A stretch of DNA of 64,000 nt from Capsaspora owczarzaki ATCC 30864 (GCF_000151315.2 NW_011887297.1:248001-312000), one strand, 5' to 3'; shown: positions 33,701-47,522, counted from the stretch's first letter. Numbers and translations are program-made. Notes: generated from the sequence alone by a model not told the origin.

Positions 33701-35257
33701 TTGACAGTCGGGGATGGGAGAACAGGCTGCAGCGACGCTGTCACCTTGAGCGAAGCAGCTTGAAGTGCGCTGCTTGCTGCCAACTGACTGGCGGCTAGCG
33801 CTTGCTCTCCCTCGGCACCAGCCGCGGCGAGTTTCTCAAGCGGCATACTCTGGAGCAATGTCAACTGGGCCAAGGCAGGTTCAATAGCAACCGACCAATC
33901 GTTCCACAAGGACGCACGATGGAAAACTGCAAGTGCAGCAAGGCCCAATTTGGCAAATGCACCTCGTACAAGGTGGACGATCTGCGTCAACACCACAGCT
34001 CGGTGGGTGAGCGCTGCATGGAGGTCGGCCGCGCGCTGGTCTGCCTGTTGGCACTGGTTGCCAAAGCCTGCAGAGGACAGCGCCTCAGCAAAGTCCGCGT
34101 GGCTCGAGAACGCACGGACGGCATCGGCTGGACTGAGCCCCTCAACAGAGCGTGCTAGGGACGTGGATGTCATGGCATGGATCAGACGGAACAAGCCCGA
34201 GGTGGAGAGTGCCTGCGCCAGCGGGAGCTCCATTGGCTGCGGTGATGGGGCAGTCTCAAACGGAGACAACAATGCCAGAGTGTCGCGGTTGGAAGCACAA
34301 ATTTGGCGTGCACGCTCCAACAGTGTTGCAAGATGTGCAGTAGACAGCGCCAGCGTCTTGTGACCCTCAGCCCAGGTGGCTTCAGCTTGATTCAAGGCCG
34401 GAATGCCCGTCGACAAAAGGGCACTGGCATCAGACAAGGCCTGGTATTCCTGCTGCTCGGTTTGGTACTGAGCGGCCAGTTCGCGCTCTGCTACCGCATG
34501 TTGCACCATCGCATCCCACCGAGTCGCCAGTTCTCTGATACTGGGAGCAACGCTGCTCCGAAGCGTTCCAAGCTCGGTTTTGAGCTCGAGCACACGTGTC
34601 GCCAGCAAGCCAATCTGGGCGTGCACATCCATTTGGCGCCGATCGCGCGTGTCGGACCGGCTTTGGTCCACCAATGGATCGTACATGAATGTTTCGAGCA
34701 GCGTCAGAAGGGTCTCGCGACGACCTCGCATCGCGGAGAGAACCTGCTGACATTTGTCTTGGAAGGCTCCTTCTAGTCCGCCGAGTCCAAGCGCGGTCTG
34801 CAGATTGTGCGTGAGCCGGAGCGGCACGACTTCCGGGACGCGCAATCGACGGCCCTTGTCAAAGCATATGTTAAAGTCAATGTGGACCAGCTCTCCAGAC
34901 TGCAAGTTGACGAGAATGTTCTCCAAGTGCCGATCGCCCAGGCCAAGCACGTAGCCTACCATCGAGCTCACGGCTGCCGAACGAGTGAACGTCAACGAGG
35001 CCGACCACCATGCGACAGGTGTGGGCGAAGCGAGCCACAGCTCGGTTGCCAGCAAGTCGCTCGGCGTTTCAGCAACCAAGGCGTCAAACACGGAGCGCAA
35101 GACAGGTCGCGGCCAATCGGCTCGAGGAGTAGTGTGTGGGTCGACCGATGCGGCCTTGAGCGCAGGGCCCAAAGCGTTCCAATACATTTGCGCCGGTCCC
35201 AGGGGCTGCTGATTTTGCAATTGTTGTGTTGGTGGCGGTGGCGGTTGTTGCTGCTGC

Positions 35258-35350
<93 letters not shown>

Positions 35351-38300
35351 ATGTCGGACAACGCGCGGCGCTGCCAACGGTTGTACACACTGAACAGAGA
35401 GACAGTATCATCCACCCATTGAATCAACCCAGAGCGACGTCCCAGCGGTAGCACGACGTATGTGCGAGCAGTCATTGGGGCATGCTGAGGACGAGACGAG
35501 GGGCGACGCAGCACAGAGTTGACCGTCGACATGAACTGCATGATGCGTTCGTCGAGATGCAAATCTTCAGTGCCTTTGAACAAGAAAGCATAGTGTCGTC
35601 CGTCCGACCCCTGGAATGTGAGTTTCTTCGGTCGGGTTTTACTGGGAATGACAGGAACACTGTCACACACTCGTTGGAGGGTGACGCCAGCGGGTGCACC
35701 AGGAATTGGCAGGGCCAGGTCACGCATTGCAAACATCTTGGGACTGATGCTGGCAACCGACAGCATGCCTGGCGGTTGAGTCATGGACACCAAGTCGTCA
35801 GAATCATCCCCCGCCGCGTGTTTGGAATCACGACGCAGCACGGACTCCAAAATTACATGAAAGCCATGCCAGCACGACGCCACAATGCGACGCGCGTCAG
35901 AGGGGTGTTGCAAAGCGTGTAAGGCAAGCGAAAACTTGGACTCAAACTTTTCTCGGAAGCGGCGTTCGTGCGGCGTGCTTGCGCTAGTCGAAGCGAGCAG
36001 CTGATGCTGCAGACGCATCAACACGGATACAATGGGCTTCATGATGAGGGCAAGCTTTTCCTTGATGAGAGCATTCTTTGCTTCCGCTCCAAGCGTGTCA
36101 ATATCCAGAACGCGCGTGGCCTCAACTTGGACATGCTCGAGCCGCTTGATGGCCTCGGGTTGCAGTCTCGACAGAGTTTCCGCGAGTTCTTCATCGCAAA
36201 GGACCGAGACGCGCTGGAGTTCGGAAATGAGCTGCTCCGTCTCGGCGACGAGCTGCGGATGGGTTGTTTGAATGCGTGCCACAATCTTTTCAGACATGGC
36301 GCGAGCCGCCAGCCGTTGAGATTTACGCCCTACATTGTCAAACCCAGTACGGTCTTCGCGCGCCCTCACAACTGCTGGTACAACCAACTCTGCGGGGGAG
36401 AGGTCGCAGAGCTGCAGGACAAGTCCCGAAACTGCATCTCGCACTGCGGAATTTGGATGGGCGAGCCGCGAAAAGAGCTGTGGGACGATGCCACGCCAAA
36501 CTCCGGCAGGAAGAGCCGTAAGCCGTGTCTGAAACTCGGCGGCAAACCCGTCGGCCGCCTTGACCACGAGACGAAGCACATGCAGTGTAGCAGTCACCAC
36601 AGTTTCATCCACGCCGTCACCCAGGCCATGCGACGCGTGCTGCAAGAAGCACACGTGTGCATCTAATGCGCTCCGGTACAGCTCAGGGACCCGTTCCGCC
36701 ATCGCATCCCAAACCAACTTCATGATCTCTTCACCGCAGGCTGCGATCGCCGAGTCCGGAATGTGAGACGAAAGCGCTTCCAACACGCGTCTGTGCACCC
36801 CGTCCCGTCGCAGTCGCATTGTTTGCGACCAAAGCGTGTCACCGCCCGTCTGCGAGGGAGTCGCTTGGATTGGCGACACCAATGTGTTTGTAAGGGTGTC
36901 GAGAAGGCTGGCAGGCAGTGTCGACGACGACGAGGCATGTCGCAGTACAACCCGGCTCACTTCCTCCCGGTCGGCTGCAGAACTGGGGAATGCCGCTTCG
37001 CCGTTCAGAATTCGATCAGTGTGCTTGCGAGCATGGTGGTACGTCCAAGTGGCCAGTCGGAACCAAGCCTTGGCATTGTCAGTCGAAACGCCGGTCGCGG
37101 TTTTGAGCAGGCTCAAAATACGGGCGTCACGGCTGCCAAAGAATTTGGAGCCCGTTTTTGACGGCATTGCCTGGCGGGATGACAAAAACTTGTCCAAGCG
37201 CGATTGCGCCACAGCATCAAACTCCGGCGACTTTGACTCCAAGTGCTTTGAGACAAACGAGAGACAGCGAACAACGTCTCCTGGGTCGTCGTGCACCGAG
37301 GCAGCCGAATCTCTCGAGAAGCTCCCGAGGGCGCGGTCTGAAGCATCGAGGGCAAGAACTATCGCAGCAGACTGAGTGGTAGGTTGAGTGCCCAGTAGCT
37401 TGGCTCGTTCAAGGGCAAACGTCACTGGCAGAATGCGCCCGTCAGACCGCGCTTCAGCCGCGTCCAGAAACCGTGCTGCAAGCTTGTGATTTTGACTTTT
37501 ACGCGCAAGTCGAACTGCTCGCAGCAGGTCACGCGAAGCCGCGGCACCAGGGAGATTGCTGGCTGTTTGACGAGCCAAGGCTCTCGCGACATCGGGCACA
37601 TCGCGTCCGAGACCAGTTGCGCAGCTCGAGTGCAACAAGGAAACGCCAGAAGCAATCGGTTTGTTGCCGGAGGGATTCGGCACCGTGCTTTGAAGCAAGT
37701 CGTGCCAGCGCAGTAGCAAGGAATCCATGCCTGCGATCGAGGCATCGTGAGATTGCGAGGTGACGAGAGGGGCGTTGATGCACTGGGCGAGTTCGATGAA
37801 GGAGGCCAAGCTGCTGGGATTGGTCTGCAGACCAGCCTGCAACCGAATAGCTGCGGAAAAATCAAGCAGTCCTTGAGGGCCAAGTCGATCATTGTCCTGG
37901 ACTCCAGTGAGACCACGAGTGGACGTCACGTCTGCCAAACCAGAGGGTCCGTGCTCGTCGTAGGTTGACAGAGACAGCAAGAAGTGCAAATGTCGGCGGA
38001 AGCCTAAAGCACTGGAAAGCAAGTCCACATGGGGCAGTAGAACGACATCAATCGGCACGAGTGCACAAGTGTGCGAAACTTCCTGTCGCCACTCCCGAAG
38101 GCGCGAGTCGAGCGTCTCGAGCGTCAAAGCCATCCCATTGGAGGACACAACGCAGTCCACCAAGCGATCCACGAGAAGCGTCCACACATCCACGTTGCAT
38201 GCAGGCACTTGAAGCGTGGCAAAATCGGCCATCTTGACATTCTCGGTACCCTGCGGCGACGCGGCAGTTGGCGATGGCGTTTCCCGAACGAGCTGATGGA

Positions 38301-41300
38301 AGGCTTCCAACCGGCGAACAAGAGCGTCGTGGTACATTGGAACAGCTTGCTCCACCGCACCTTCAGCCTCGAGCGCGCAAGGCTCCAGCCAATCCAGCCA
38401 GTTTGACAGGCGGGCCAGCAGCACTTTATGATGCGGCAAGGTTGAACTTTGGGTGTTTGAAGCTCGCTGACCTCCTTTCGCGCCCTTCCCACTCGGAGAT
38501 GGAGGTGCGTGGCCAGCAGGCGTGCGAGAAGAAGAAGCTTGAGCCGCACTGAGCTTTTGCACAAGCGCTTTCAGTTGTTGCTGCACATGCAGAGCAATTC
38601 CACGAATTTGCGATGCAGCGCTCATTCCCACGAGATGTTTGATGACATCCACCAACGCACTTTCGCAACGCTCAAAGGTCGCCAACAATGCGCTGCCGAC
38701 AGCAGAGCTCGCCTTTGCGGACTCTGGCGGGGTGGCATCTGCTTTGGCACTCGTGCTTGCCGGCGTGGTCGCGGTGGAGGTTGGTGGCTGAACAAACTGC
38801 AGCCCGTTCTGCACCAACTGCTGGAAGAGGAGTCGAAAGCGACGAGTGGCATGAAAGACAGCCCATTCGGAGGTCAATCCAGAGTTTGCAGCGGCGAGCA
38901 CAAGATTTCCTCTGACCTGCAACAGCCACTGTTCACAAATGGCCCGATTGGCAACGAAAAACAGGGTTGCGTTCTTTGACGCGGATGGCAAGGACAGCGA
39001 TCCATGCCACGAGTTTGTCATTAGACGCTCGAGGGCATCCAAAAACCAGACTAACGCTTGGACATGGAGGGAACGTGCCAGCCGCACCCGAGTGAAGCGC
39101 TGCAGAGCCTGCTCGAACGATGCATCCGTGGGTTCGTTCGGGGTGGAGCACATTGCGATCAACGGGCGGATTGCTGCGGGGGTTGACGAAGCTCCCAGTG
39201 CAGATGGCTGTTGAGAATGCGCGAGTTGCGTCGGAGCCACACTCGTCGATGTCCGTGCAATCTCCTGCAACACCTTATCCAGCTGTTGAAGCGTTTCAGG
39301 CGCTTGGCCCAGATAGGTGTGAAACCGATGCTGAACACAGAACGACGCGCACTCCCACGCCAACCACCGCAACATGACCACCTCGCTCACACCAGCATCG
39401 TCATGCCCGGTGGACCGGAAAACCTGGTACAACTCGGCAAGTGCAGGCAACGGCGGGCGCTCGAGTGACCCCGCCTCCAGTGTGCCGTCGTTTGTCGCAG
39501 ACGCTGGAAGCGGAGTAGTAGTCACTGAGAGTGGAGCGAGAAAGATGTGGGACATGGCCCACTGGAACTGGTCGGGGGCAATGACGGGGGACCTCCAGTG
39601 CGAGGTGGCAGAGTTGGGCCGCGTGACCTGCACGTAGGCCTCGGTGAGGAGCTGGCTATGCCGTAACAAGCTCGAAGGATGATCGGTCTGCCAATCCAGC
39701 TGAGCAAGCAATGCCAGCGCCGCACTCAGAACATTGACGCCGTCTCGGTTGCTGGCTGACTCATATTGCAGAGCGAGCGTGAGGGCAGTGGAAGCGGCCC
39801 TGGATTGCAAAGAACGCAGGCGAGTCTGTCCATCGGGCTGTTCTTCTTCAAAGGGCGCTGCCATCTCGAAAGCGATGGAAAGAATGCGACAACAAGGGGC
39901 AAGCATGGCACGAACGGGATGGAGCGCAGGTGTCGTGACGGCGTGCTCCAACAACGACACCAGACCTGGCGTCAGATCAGACTTGACGAGGGCATCCCGC
40001 AACGCGTTGCAATCAACGGTGCCTGGTGGGCACCGCATCACATGGAGCATGCGAAGCAACATTGGGCCAACCCAGCGTAGCGTAGTGCTCACATCGACGT
40101 GCACGCTGTGCCGCAGGTGCTCCCCATCTACTCCAAAACGCGAAAACATGGCATCAGCCGCCGAGATGCTCAATGAAGCCAGTCCTATGCAAGAAATGGC
40201 CAGCTGCCCAGTGGATGGAAGGGTCGGGAGGAGCAATGGAGCGGCGCTGGTGTCGGTTGCCAAACTGCATCCGTCCAGACTGGCGTTGGGAAACAGTTTC
40301 CGTTCTTGCTGAATGTACTCGTTGTGTGCTTGCTGATCCGACCACGCAGGCGACAGTTGGAATCGAGTGCCAACAGCCAACTGTACCAAGATCTTGGAGG
40401 CCGTTTGCCACACACTCCAAGCGTGAAGCGTACTCGATGCGTCCGTCGCAGCCAGAGCCACCGCCATGGATGCGTGACACAACTCGCAAAGGGAAGTTTG
40501 CAGCAATGCAAAGGTGGTTGGAAGAACAGTGACGACAGGTTTACGAGCGCAGTCCGGTTGCGTCCAACAATCCACTACTGCTGCCCAAACGCCCAGTTTG
40601 TTCATGGCAGCAGTAGTTTCTGCCGGCGAGGGATGGGCGACAGCAACAAGTTCCAGCAGTTGCGTTCTAAGTGCTGCAACACAGTGCTCTTGTCCTGGAC
40701 CGCTTGTTGAGAACACAAGCGCCGCTTGGAGGCCAATCAAGCTCTTTACACTGCGAGATTCATTCATTCTCCAGAGCCTGTCCACACATGGCGCTCTGTG
40801 ATCTTGTCCAACCAAGGTAAAGCCTTTGGTAGCGTCGAGAGACAAGTCCGCACCAGACGTCTCAACAACCTTGCGCACCTCGTCCAAGAGTTCATCAAGT
40901 CCGGTCGCGCTTAATGTGCGAGAGTTTGCCAGAGACGAGAGCAGTTCGGCGCATGCCTCCGCCATGATTGAGGGGCATTGTTTTCCAAACCTTGAAGCCG
41001 CCATGACTCCAGCCACAACAATCGGAACCAAAACGTCGGATGGAGGGGCGGCCATGCTGCTCACAGCATCGCAAACCACGAGCATTCCTCGAATAGACCT
41101 GGCCCAAACGGATTGCACATGTAGAACCAAGTCGCGAGAAAACGGAGCGGTTGGCGCAGACGTGAGGGAGGCGGTTGCAGTTTGAATGGAAATCCAGGCG
41201 CGCTGGAGAGCCAAAAACCGTTCTAACAGATGCAAGTCAACAGTGCTAGTGCTCTGCGGAGTCCGAGTTGGCCAGCCAAACTCGATCGGGCGGGATAGGC

Positions 41301-42828
41301 ACGCGGCAAGTCGAGCTAGTTCGCTCCCAGCTGGTTCCGGGTGTGGGTACGCGCGGGTGGACGGTGCACAAACATCACTGGGGCTGCCGCTTGTTGGAAG
41401 GGATGCATTTGACGAGAGCGCCCGCGCGCATTCATCCAAATCAATAACGAGTTGGGCGTGAAGGGAGAGTGCGAACGCCGCCTGCCGACACAGCGGTGGT
41501 TGCAATTGCATCAGGAGCACTCCAATTCGCACACAAAGGGTGCTTGGGGTGCGTGGGTCTACCAGCCAGCCGACCAACAATTCCACCATAGGAATCAGCG
41601 CGAATGCCACTGTATGATCACGAAAGACGACGATGAGGAGATTCAGTGCAAGCTCGACCAACTCCTCGGGCGCCGGACTTTCCGTAGAACGGAGGCCAAG
41701 GACTGACGATTGCACCGCTTGGACCAATGTCGTCACCGTTGGAGAGAGCCTGTCTCGCACCGCCTTCTGTACTGCCGGCGCTGACAACGTGGACAGCGTG
41801 TGGGGCAGGAAGCTATCAAGCCCAGCAGAAGTGGCAGTAGTCGGTGTTTCAGAGCTGCTGCTCGGTACCGATGCCATAAAGACGGCGTCATATACTGTGG
41901 GCATTTCGTCGGGCAATAGGGATGGAAGTGGCGTTCCCGAAAACGCCGAGAACAAGACGAGCGTTGATCGATACGCTTCCTCAAAGGCATTTCGTTCGAC
42001 GGCTGCGATAACACGCTGACAAGTTGTCAGGATGGTCGACTGTACGCTGTCTGTCGGCATCACGTAGAGCATTGTCCCAAGCACGATCGCTGCAGAGCGA
42101 CCGAGCGCGGTCGGGTGTGTCGAGACTTCTTGAACAAGCTCTGAAAGCGTCGTGCTCAACCAATCGAGGTTTTGCACAACGACCCCGCAGAGTTCTGAGA
42201 GCTGCGCCGGCACTTGTGATCGCGACGAGGATGCTGTCGCTGGTGGCGCACCCTGGCTGCGGGCTCGCGTTGTGGCTTTGGACAGGATTACGCCCGTGCC
42301 GCCAGCGTGGAACAAATTGTGCATCAGATGCACGGCGGCCAGGCGTCTGGCCAGTCCAGCGCTTCCCAAAGGACTGCTGGAACTCTCAGCTCTTGGCTCT
42401 GACTGTAGTTGCTGCATGGCGGCCTCCAGATGTCTCGCGAGCGTGCATTGACCGGTAATCCAGCCCGTCACAGGCGGGAGGTCTGCTGCTCCGCTCGTCG
42501 ATGCCACAACAGCTCCGGAAGGAGGCATCGCGTCACTAGCCGTGGATCTCGGTAACGATGGGGCGGCTGCTGCGGCAGACACTGCAGGGAGCGGCTGAGA
42601 CCCAGCTGGCGGCTGACGATTGCCGCGCTGTCTTCGCCCGCCGGCTGCCCCACCGCTCGTCATTGCAGCACTAGCAGCAGCAGTAGTCGTGGATGGCGCC
42701 ATGGTCGCATCAGGAGCCTGAGCAGGTGCAGTTGGCCGAGCAGCACGGCCTCCTCGTCGTGGATGGTTTGGTTTCGCATTGGCACCGCCGCTGGAAGGTC
42801 CGCCAGCGTCATTGCTCCGCTTGTCCAT
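30727..42828 (-). CDS. SMG1: SMG1 kinase (nonsense-mediated mRNA decay)
   Basis: PIKK-family kinase that phosphorylates UPF1 at SQ/TQ sites to trigger nonsense-mediated decay. Two exons only: 42828-31035 (11.8 kb) and 30911-30727; 3992 aa (human 3661). The N-terminal HEAT/FAT solenoid shows family landmarks (VLLQWLAWECASF-like, GIVPQLFSRLAHP, SVLMRLQHQL). Kinase domain around residues 2350-2760: KPKKLTFQGSDGRHYAFLFK, EDLHLDERIMQF, SGLIQWVDD, catalytic loop LGLGDRHLENILVN and HIDFNICFDKG. A 35-Gln tract (residues ~2494-2528) sits in the kinase insertion. The long C-terminal insertion typical of SMG1 follows. The FATC domain is on exon 2 and ends MFEGWTPWV, like human LYEGWTAWV. The frame is open for 134 codons upstream, but without similarity, so MDKRSN is taken as the start. 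Confidence 0.98.
35245..35349. repeat. Coding CAG/CAA tract (35 Gln) in SMG1
   Basis: 35 consecutive Gln codons on the minus strand, mixing CAG and CAA (seen as CTG/TTG on the plus strand), followed by a Pro run. It falls between RWQRRALSDM and the APS-like helix GPAQMYWNALGPALK, where the human kinase also has a loop. Confidence 0.95.
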
Positions 42829-43940
42829 GCTCCAACTCCAACGAACACAAACCAAGCAAAATACGCACAGCACGCAGTCAGTGGATTGCGTTACGTCAAC
42901 GAGATTGTCGTCGGGATTTCGGGGTTTTGGTTGCTCAGACGAACAATTGTGGGAATGATACAAGTTTTGGAATGAGGCTTGAGATGGCAAGGGTTGTCCG
43001 ATTGGCCAAGAGACTGTAAATTGCTTCAAAGAAACGTTGATCTCGATGGATGAGCATGTTGGAGCACTTGCGCGGATCTGAGCGACGTTGCAGACCGGCG
43101 AACGGCGAACGGCGGCTGGATTCCCTTCCACTCGTTTTCGTTGCGCTTGCTTTCTTCTGCCTCTGATTCGCCAGCCTCTTTCCCTTTTCTTTTTGTTGTC
43201 AAGTCGATTCCATTGAATTCTCTTCCTCACCGACCCAAAAGTTCAACCGTTTCACCATCTTAAAAACGCAAGTCCAAAAATCGAGGTTAGTTCAGTTCCA
43301 TTTTTTTTTTTCCAATTCAATTTCCACAGAGTAAGATTTTTTTTTTTTTTTCTGGTTGCGTTTCCATCGCATCGATTTCCCCCTTTATCCGCTGTTGATC
43401 CTCCGTGGCCCTTCTCTTCTCAGTAGATGCATCATTAGATGATGGGGGACCCCCCCCCCTCCCTCTCTCCTTGAGTGAGCATCAAGTGGGAAAAGCACAT
43501 TCAAAAATTCTCCTTTTTTTTTTTTCTTCTTCTTATTCAATGCTCGTTCTCTCAATTCCGCGCACAAAATGCAGCAGCACATTCGTCTCGCTGCTCTCAT
43601 CCCCGCCTTCACTCGTCTGCGTCCATCGTTCGCCCCCTCGTTCGTTCCTCAAACAAATCACCTCCCACACAACCCCCCCTGTTCTTTCTCCAGTTCAAGC
43701 AACGCGAGCGTCATTCTCGAACGAATCCTGTTTTTTTTTTTCTTTTTTTTTTTCCCCGTTCTTTTTTTCATTTTTTGATTCTTTTGATTTTATTTTGTGA
43801 TTTTGCTTCCGTTTCGCGCTCGTTCCGACGTTTCGACGTCTTCCTTGCTGCCGATTTCACTCTCAGAGTACGTGTGCTTCGGTGGTTGGGTCACCTCGCT
43901 CTTGCAGCACAAAGCCGTTAAAAACACAAAAAACCTCAAT

Positions 43941-43972
<32 letters not shown>

Positions 43973-44483
43973 GGGGGTTGGCCGACGTGAGCTTCGCTCG
44001 ATCGCATACGCAAATGCGTCCCACTTTGCAAAAAGCAAAAGTGCGTCCATGTTGGCCATCTCTTGTCGACTGGCTTTGGGGTCTGCGCGTTGATTGACAG
44101 CAAAGCAAACGCACACGAACGAGAGACAACCGACAAAATAAAAGGGGATCTCAATATTTTTTTATTGTTTCGACGGCGTTTCATTGATTTGGAGGACATT
44201 TCGGCGGTCTGGGTCGGAGTGCAGACCCGGTGCATCACAATGATCAGAGCTCTCCTTCCTCCGTTCTGATGCAGCAGAACAGAGTCGAACGCGGAAACGA
44301 AAACACGACAAATACAGAAATTTAAACAAGAAAAAGAAAAAAAAAAAGAAAAAAAAGCTTGTGATGGCCAGCCAACCTTCTTCCTTTTCCTCCCTCCTTC
44401 CTTTCCTTCTCCTTCGCTTGTCTTGCCATTCATCATGTTATTGTGTCTGAACTCACTCTCAAACTCTTCACTAGTCTCAAACC
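42829..44483. promoter_or_regulatory. Divergent intergenic region, SMG1 / dynamin
   Basis: 1.65 kb that should hold two promoters. The SMG1 frame remains open to 43230 without similarity, so this part is probably its leader. It contains T-runs at about 43299, 43338, 43731, 43752 and 43944-43972, a C-run at 43450 and an A-rich stretch near 44340. No extra gene is seen. Confidence 0.5.
43944..43972. repeat. T homopolymer (29 nt)
   Basis: Uninterrupted T-run in the SMG1/dynamin gap. Confidence 0.9.
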
Positions 44484-47169
44484 ATGTCGGGAAACGCGGG
44501 CATGCAAGAGCTCATCCCGATTGTCAACAAGCTTCAGGACGCGTTCGCCGGCTTGGGCTTTGACAATCCGCTCGATCTGCCGCAGATTGCCGTCGTCGGC
44601 TCGCAGTCGGCAGGCAAGTCGTCCGTGCTGGAAAACTTTGTCGGCAAGGACTTTTTGCCGCGTGGCTCGGGCATTGTCACCCGTCGCCCGCTCGTGCTGC
44701 AGCTGGTCAACAGCAAGGGCCCCGAGTACGGCGAGTTTTTGCACAACAAGTCGAAAAAGTTTACCGATTTCGACGAGGTGCGCAAGGAGATTGAAGCCGA
44801 GACAGACCGCATCACTGGCACCAACAAGGGCATCTCGCCCGTCCCAATCAACCTGAAGGTGTACTCGCCGAACGTGCTCAACTTGACCCTGGTCGACTTG
44901 CCCGGCATCACCAAGGTCCCGATCGGTGACCAGCCCACCAACATTGAGTCGCTCATCCGCGAAATGATTATGCAGTTCATTGGCCGACCCAACTGCCTCA
45001 TCTTGGCCGTCTCGCCCGCCAACTCTGACTTGGCCAACTCGGACGCCCTCAAGCTTGCGCGCGAGGTTGACCAGCAAGGTATTCGCACGATCGGTGTCAT
45101 CACCAAGCTCGATTTGATGGACGAAGGCACGGACGCCCGCGAGGTGCTCGAGAACAAGCTCATCCCCCTGCGTCGCGGCTTTATCGGCGTTGTCAACCGC
45201 TCCCAGAAGGACATTGACGGCCGCAAGGACATTAAGGCTGCCATGTCGGCCGAGTTGCGTTTCTTCTCCACACACCCGGCCTACCGCGATCTCGCCAACA
45301 AGAACGGCACCATGTACTTGCAGCGCGTCCTCAACCAGCAGCTCACCAACCACATTCGCGACACGCTGCCCGACCTCAAGAAGAAGCTGCAAAACCAGCT
45401 CAACCTTCTCGAAAAGGACGTGGCGCAGATGAAGAACATGAAGGCAGACGACCCAGCGCTCCGCACCAAGGTCATGCTGCAGATGGTCCAAACCTTTGGC
45501 GAAGATTTCGAAAAGCGAATTGAGGGTTCTGGCGATGTGTCTCTGTCCGAGCTCTCTGGTGGTGCCAAGATTGCCCGCATCTTCCACGAGCGCTTCCCCT
45601 TCGAGCTGGTCAAGACCGAGTACGACGAAAAGCAGCTGCGCCGTGAAATTTCCTTTGCCATTTTGAACAACCACGGTATTCGCACTGGTCTCTTCACCCC
45701 CGATCAGGCTTTCGAGGCCATTGTCCGCAAGCTCATCGAGCTCATGCGTGACCCGTCGCTCAAGTGCGTCGACCTTGTCGTCACCGAGCTCGGCAACGTT
45801 GTCACCCAATGCGCCGAACGTCTTGCCACGTACCCCCACCTGCGCGACGAGATGGAGAACATTGTTCGCACCTTCCTGCGCCAAGCCCACGACCGCACCA
45901 ACTCGCAGATCGAGATGCTCATCAACCTCGAGCTTGCGTACATGAACACCAACCACGACGACTTTATCGGCTTTGCTGGCGCTTCGGATCGTGCCAAGCA
46001 GGGCAAGGCAGCACCCGGCAAGGCCGTCTCTGCCCCCGCCAACCAGGTCATCCGCAAGGGCTGGTTGTCGACCTCCACAGGCATGCTCGGCACCCAGAAG
46101 GAGTACTGGTTTGTTCTGACGGCCGAGTCGCTTGTGTGGTTTAAGGACGACACTGAGCGCGACCAGCGCTTTGTTTTGCGCCTGGACGGCCTCAAGATCC
46201 GAGAGGCAGACTCTGGCTTCCGTCTCGGTGGCGGCCGCAAATTCGGCATGGAGCTGTTCAACCCCGACCAACGGTACGTCTTCAAGGACCACAAGTCGTT
46301 CGACCTGTACACTGCCAACAAGGAAGAGCTCGACAACTGGCTCGCCTCGTTCCTGCGCGCCGGTGTCTACCCCGAGAAGGAGGGCAGCAACCTCGAGGAC
46401 GACATGTCCGCGTCGCTCGACCCGGCTCTCGAGCGTCAAGTCGAGACCATCCGCAACTTGGTCGACTCTTACATGGCGATTGTCAGCAAAACCGTTCGTG
46501 ACCTCGTGCCCAAGACCATCATGCACTTGCTTGTCGGGCAGGTCAAGGATGTCATCAAGAGCGAGCTGATTGCCGGTCTGTACCGCTCTGGCGAGTCGGC
46601 CGATCAGCTCATGGAGGAGTCGCCCGAAGCAGCTTCGCGCCGCAAGGAGGTGTTGCAAATGTACAACCTCTCCAAGGAGGCCCTCGATGTCATTAACAAC
46701 GTCAGTATTAGCACGACCAGCACTCCGCTGCCGCCCCCGATTGCGTACGACGAACCTCCGTCCCCTGGTGCTGGCGCTGGTGGTCCGGAGCGTCGCGGAA
46801 CTGTCGGGGCCCGCCCGGCTCCTCCGCGCCCAGTGTCGGTTGCAGCTCCTCCCGCAGGAGGCGCCCCTCGACCCACCCCTCCTGCGCCTGCCGCAGCGCG
46901 TCCTGTGAGTTTGTTTTTGTGTTTGCTTTTGTTTTGTGTTTGCTTTTAGTTTTGTTTTTGGAATTGTTGGTTGGGGATTTTTTTTTTTTTTTGTTGCTCG
47001 AACATACTTTGCCTCGACTCACTTGAATGTCCTTTGTTTTCTGTCTTGTGACAACCAGACGCCTCCGCCCGGCCCTGCTGCCGCTGCTGCTGCCGCTGCC
47101 GCCCCTGGCCAACCTTCGGTGCCCACTCGTCGCCCGCCGCCGCCCTCGATGCCCCCGCGCCCGAAATAA
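44484..47169 (+). CDS. DNM: Classical dynamin GTPase
   Basis: Large GTPase that assembles on membrane necks and drives scission of endocytic vesicles. Exons 44484-46904 and 47059-47169, 843 aa. GTPase domain: P-loop [16 protein letters not shown], the switch Thr context [26 protein letters not shown] and [14 protein letters not shown]. Middle domain/stalk next, then a PH domain (residues ~515-635: [20 protein letters not shown] to [19 protein letters not shown]), a GED ([24 protein letters not shown]-like [16 protein letters not shown]), and a proline-rich tail with SH3-type PxxP sites split by the intron. The full five-domain layout is that of classical (endocytic) rather than mitochondrial Drp1-type dynamins. 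Reading through the intron would replace the last 37 residues with a short hydrophobic tail. Confidence 0.98.
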
Positions 47170-47522
47170 AGCGTCTGCAGGTGTTTGATGTGTTTCCCCG
47201 TCTCTTTGTCGTTGTTTGATGCTTTTTTTGCTGGCTTTTTCCCTCTGCTGTTTGACCCCACCAAAAAACCCGTTTTCCACTTTTTTTTTCTTCCTCCTGG
47301 TTTTTGTTGGTGGTTTTGCTTTTCCAAATACAATTTTTGCCAATTTTCCCCGTTCTGTTTTCTGACATCCGCCTCAATTGCCTCGACCTGGCCTCCTCCC
47401 CGTACAAGATGCAAGCAATGACGACACGCAAAAACCAACCAAACTAAGAAGCGTCTTTATGTGAACTCAAGCAAAATTAGAACAATGTCTAAACAACAAC
47501 AACCGCCAGCGGGTATTGCACG
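47170..47522. other. Convergent gap, dynamin / ArfGAP-PX
   Basis: About 353 bp between two converging stop codons, T-rich in its first half. No ORF or RNA gene is recognised. Confidence 0.5.

Noticed and set aside
32322-42848. Many 60-210 aa plus-strand frames across SMG1
   Set aside because: All overlap the 3992-aa kinase frame and match nothing.
44433-46658. 741-aa minus-strand open frame
   Set aside because: Antisense shadow of dynamin; the plus strand carries the unmistakable GTPase, PH and GED motifs.
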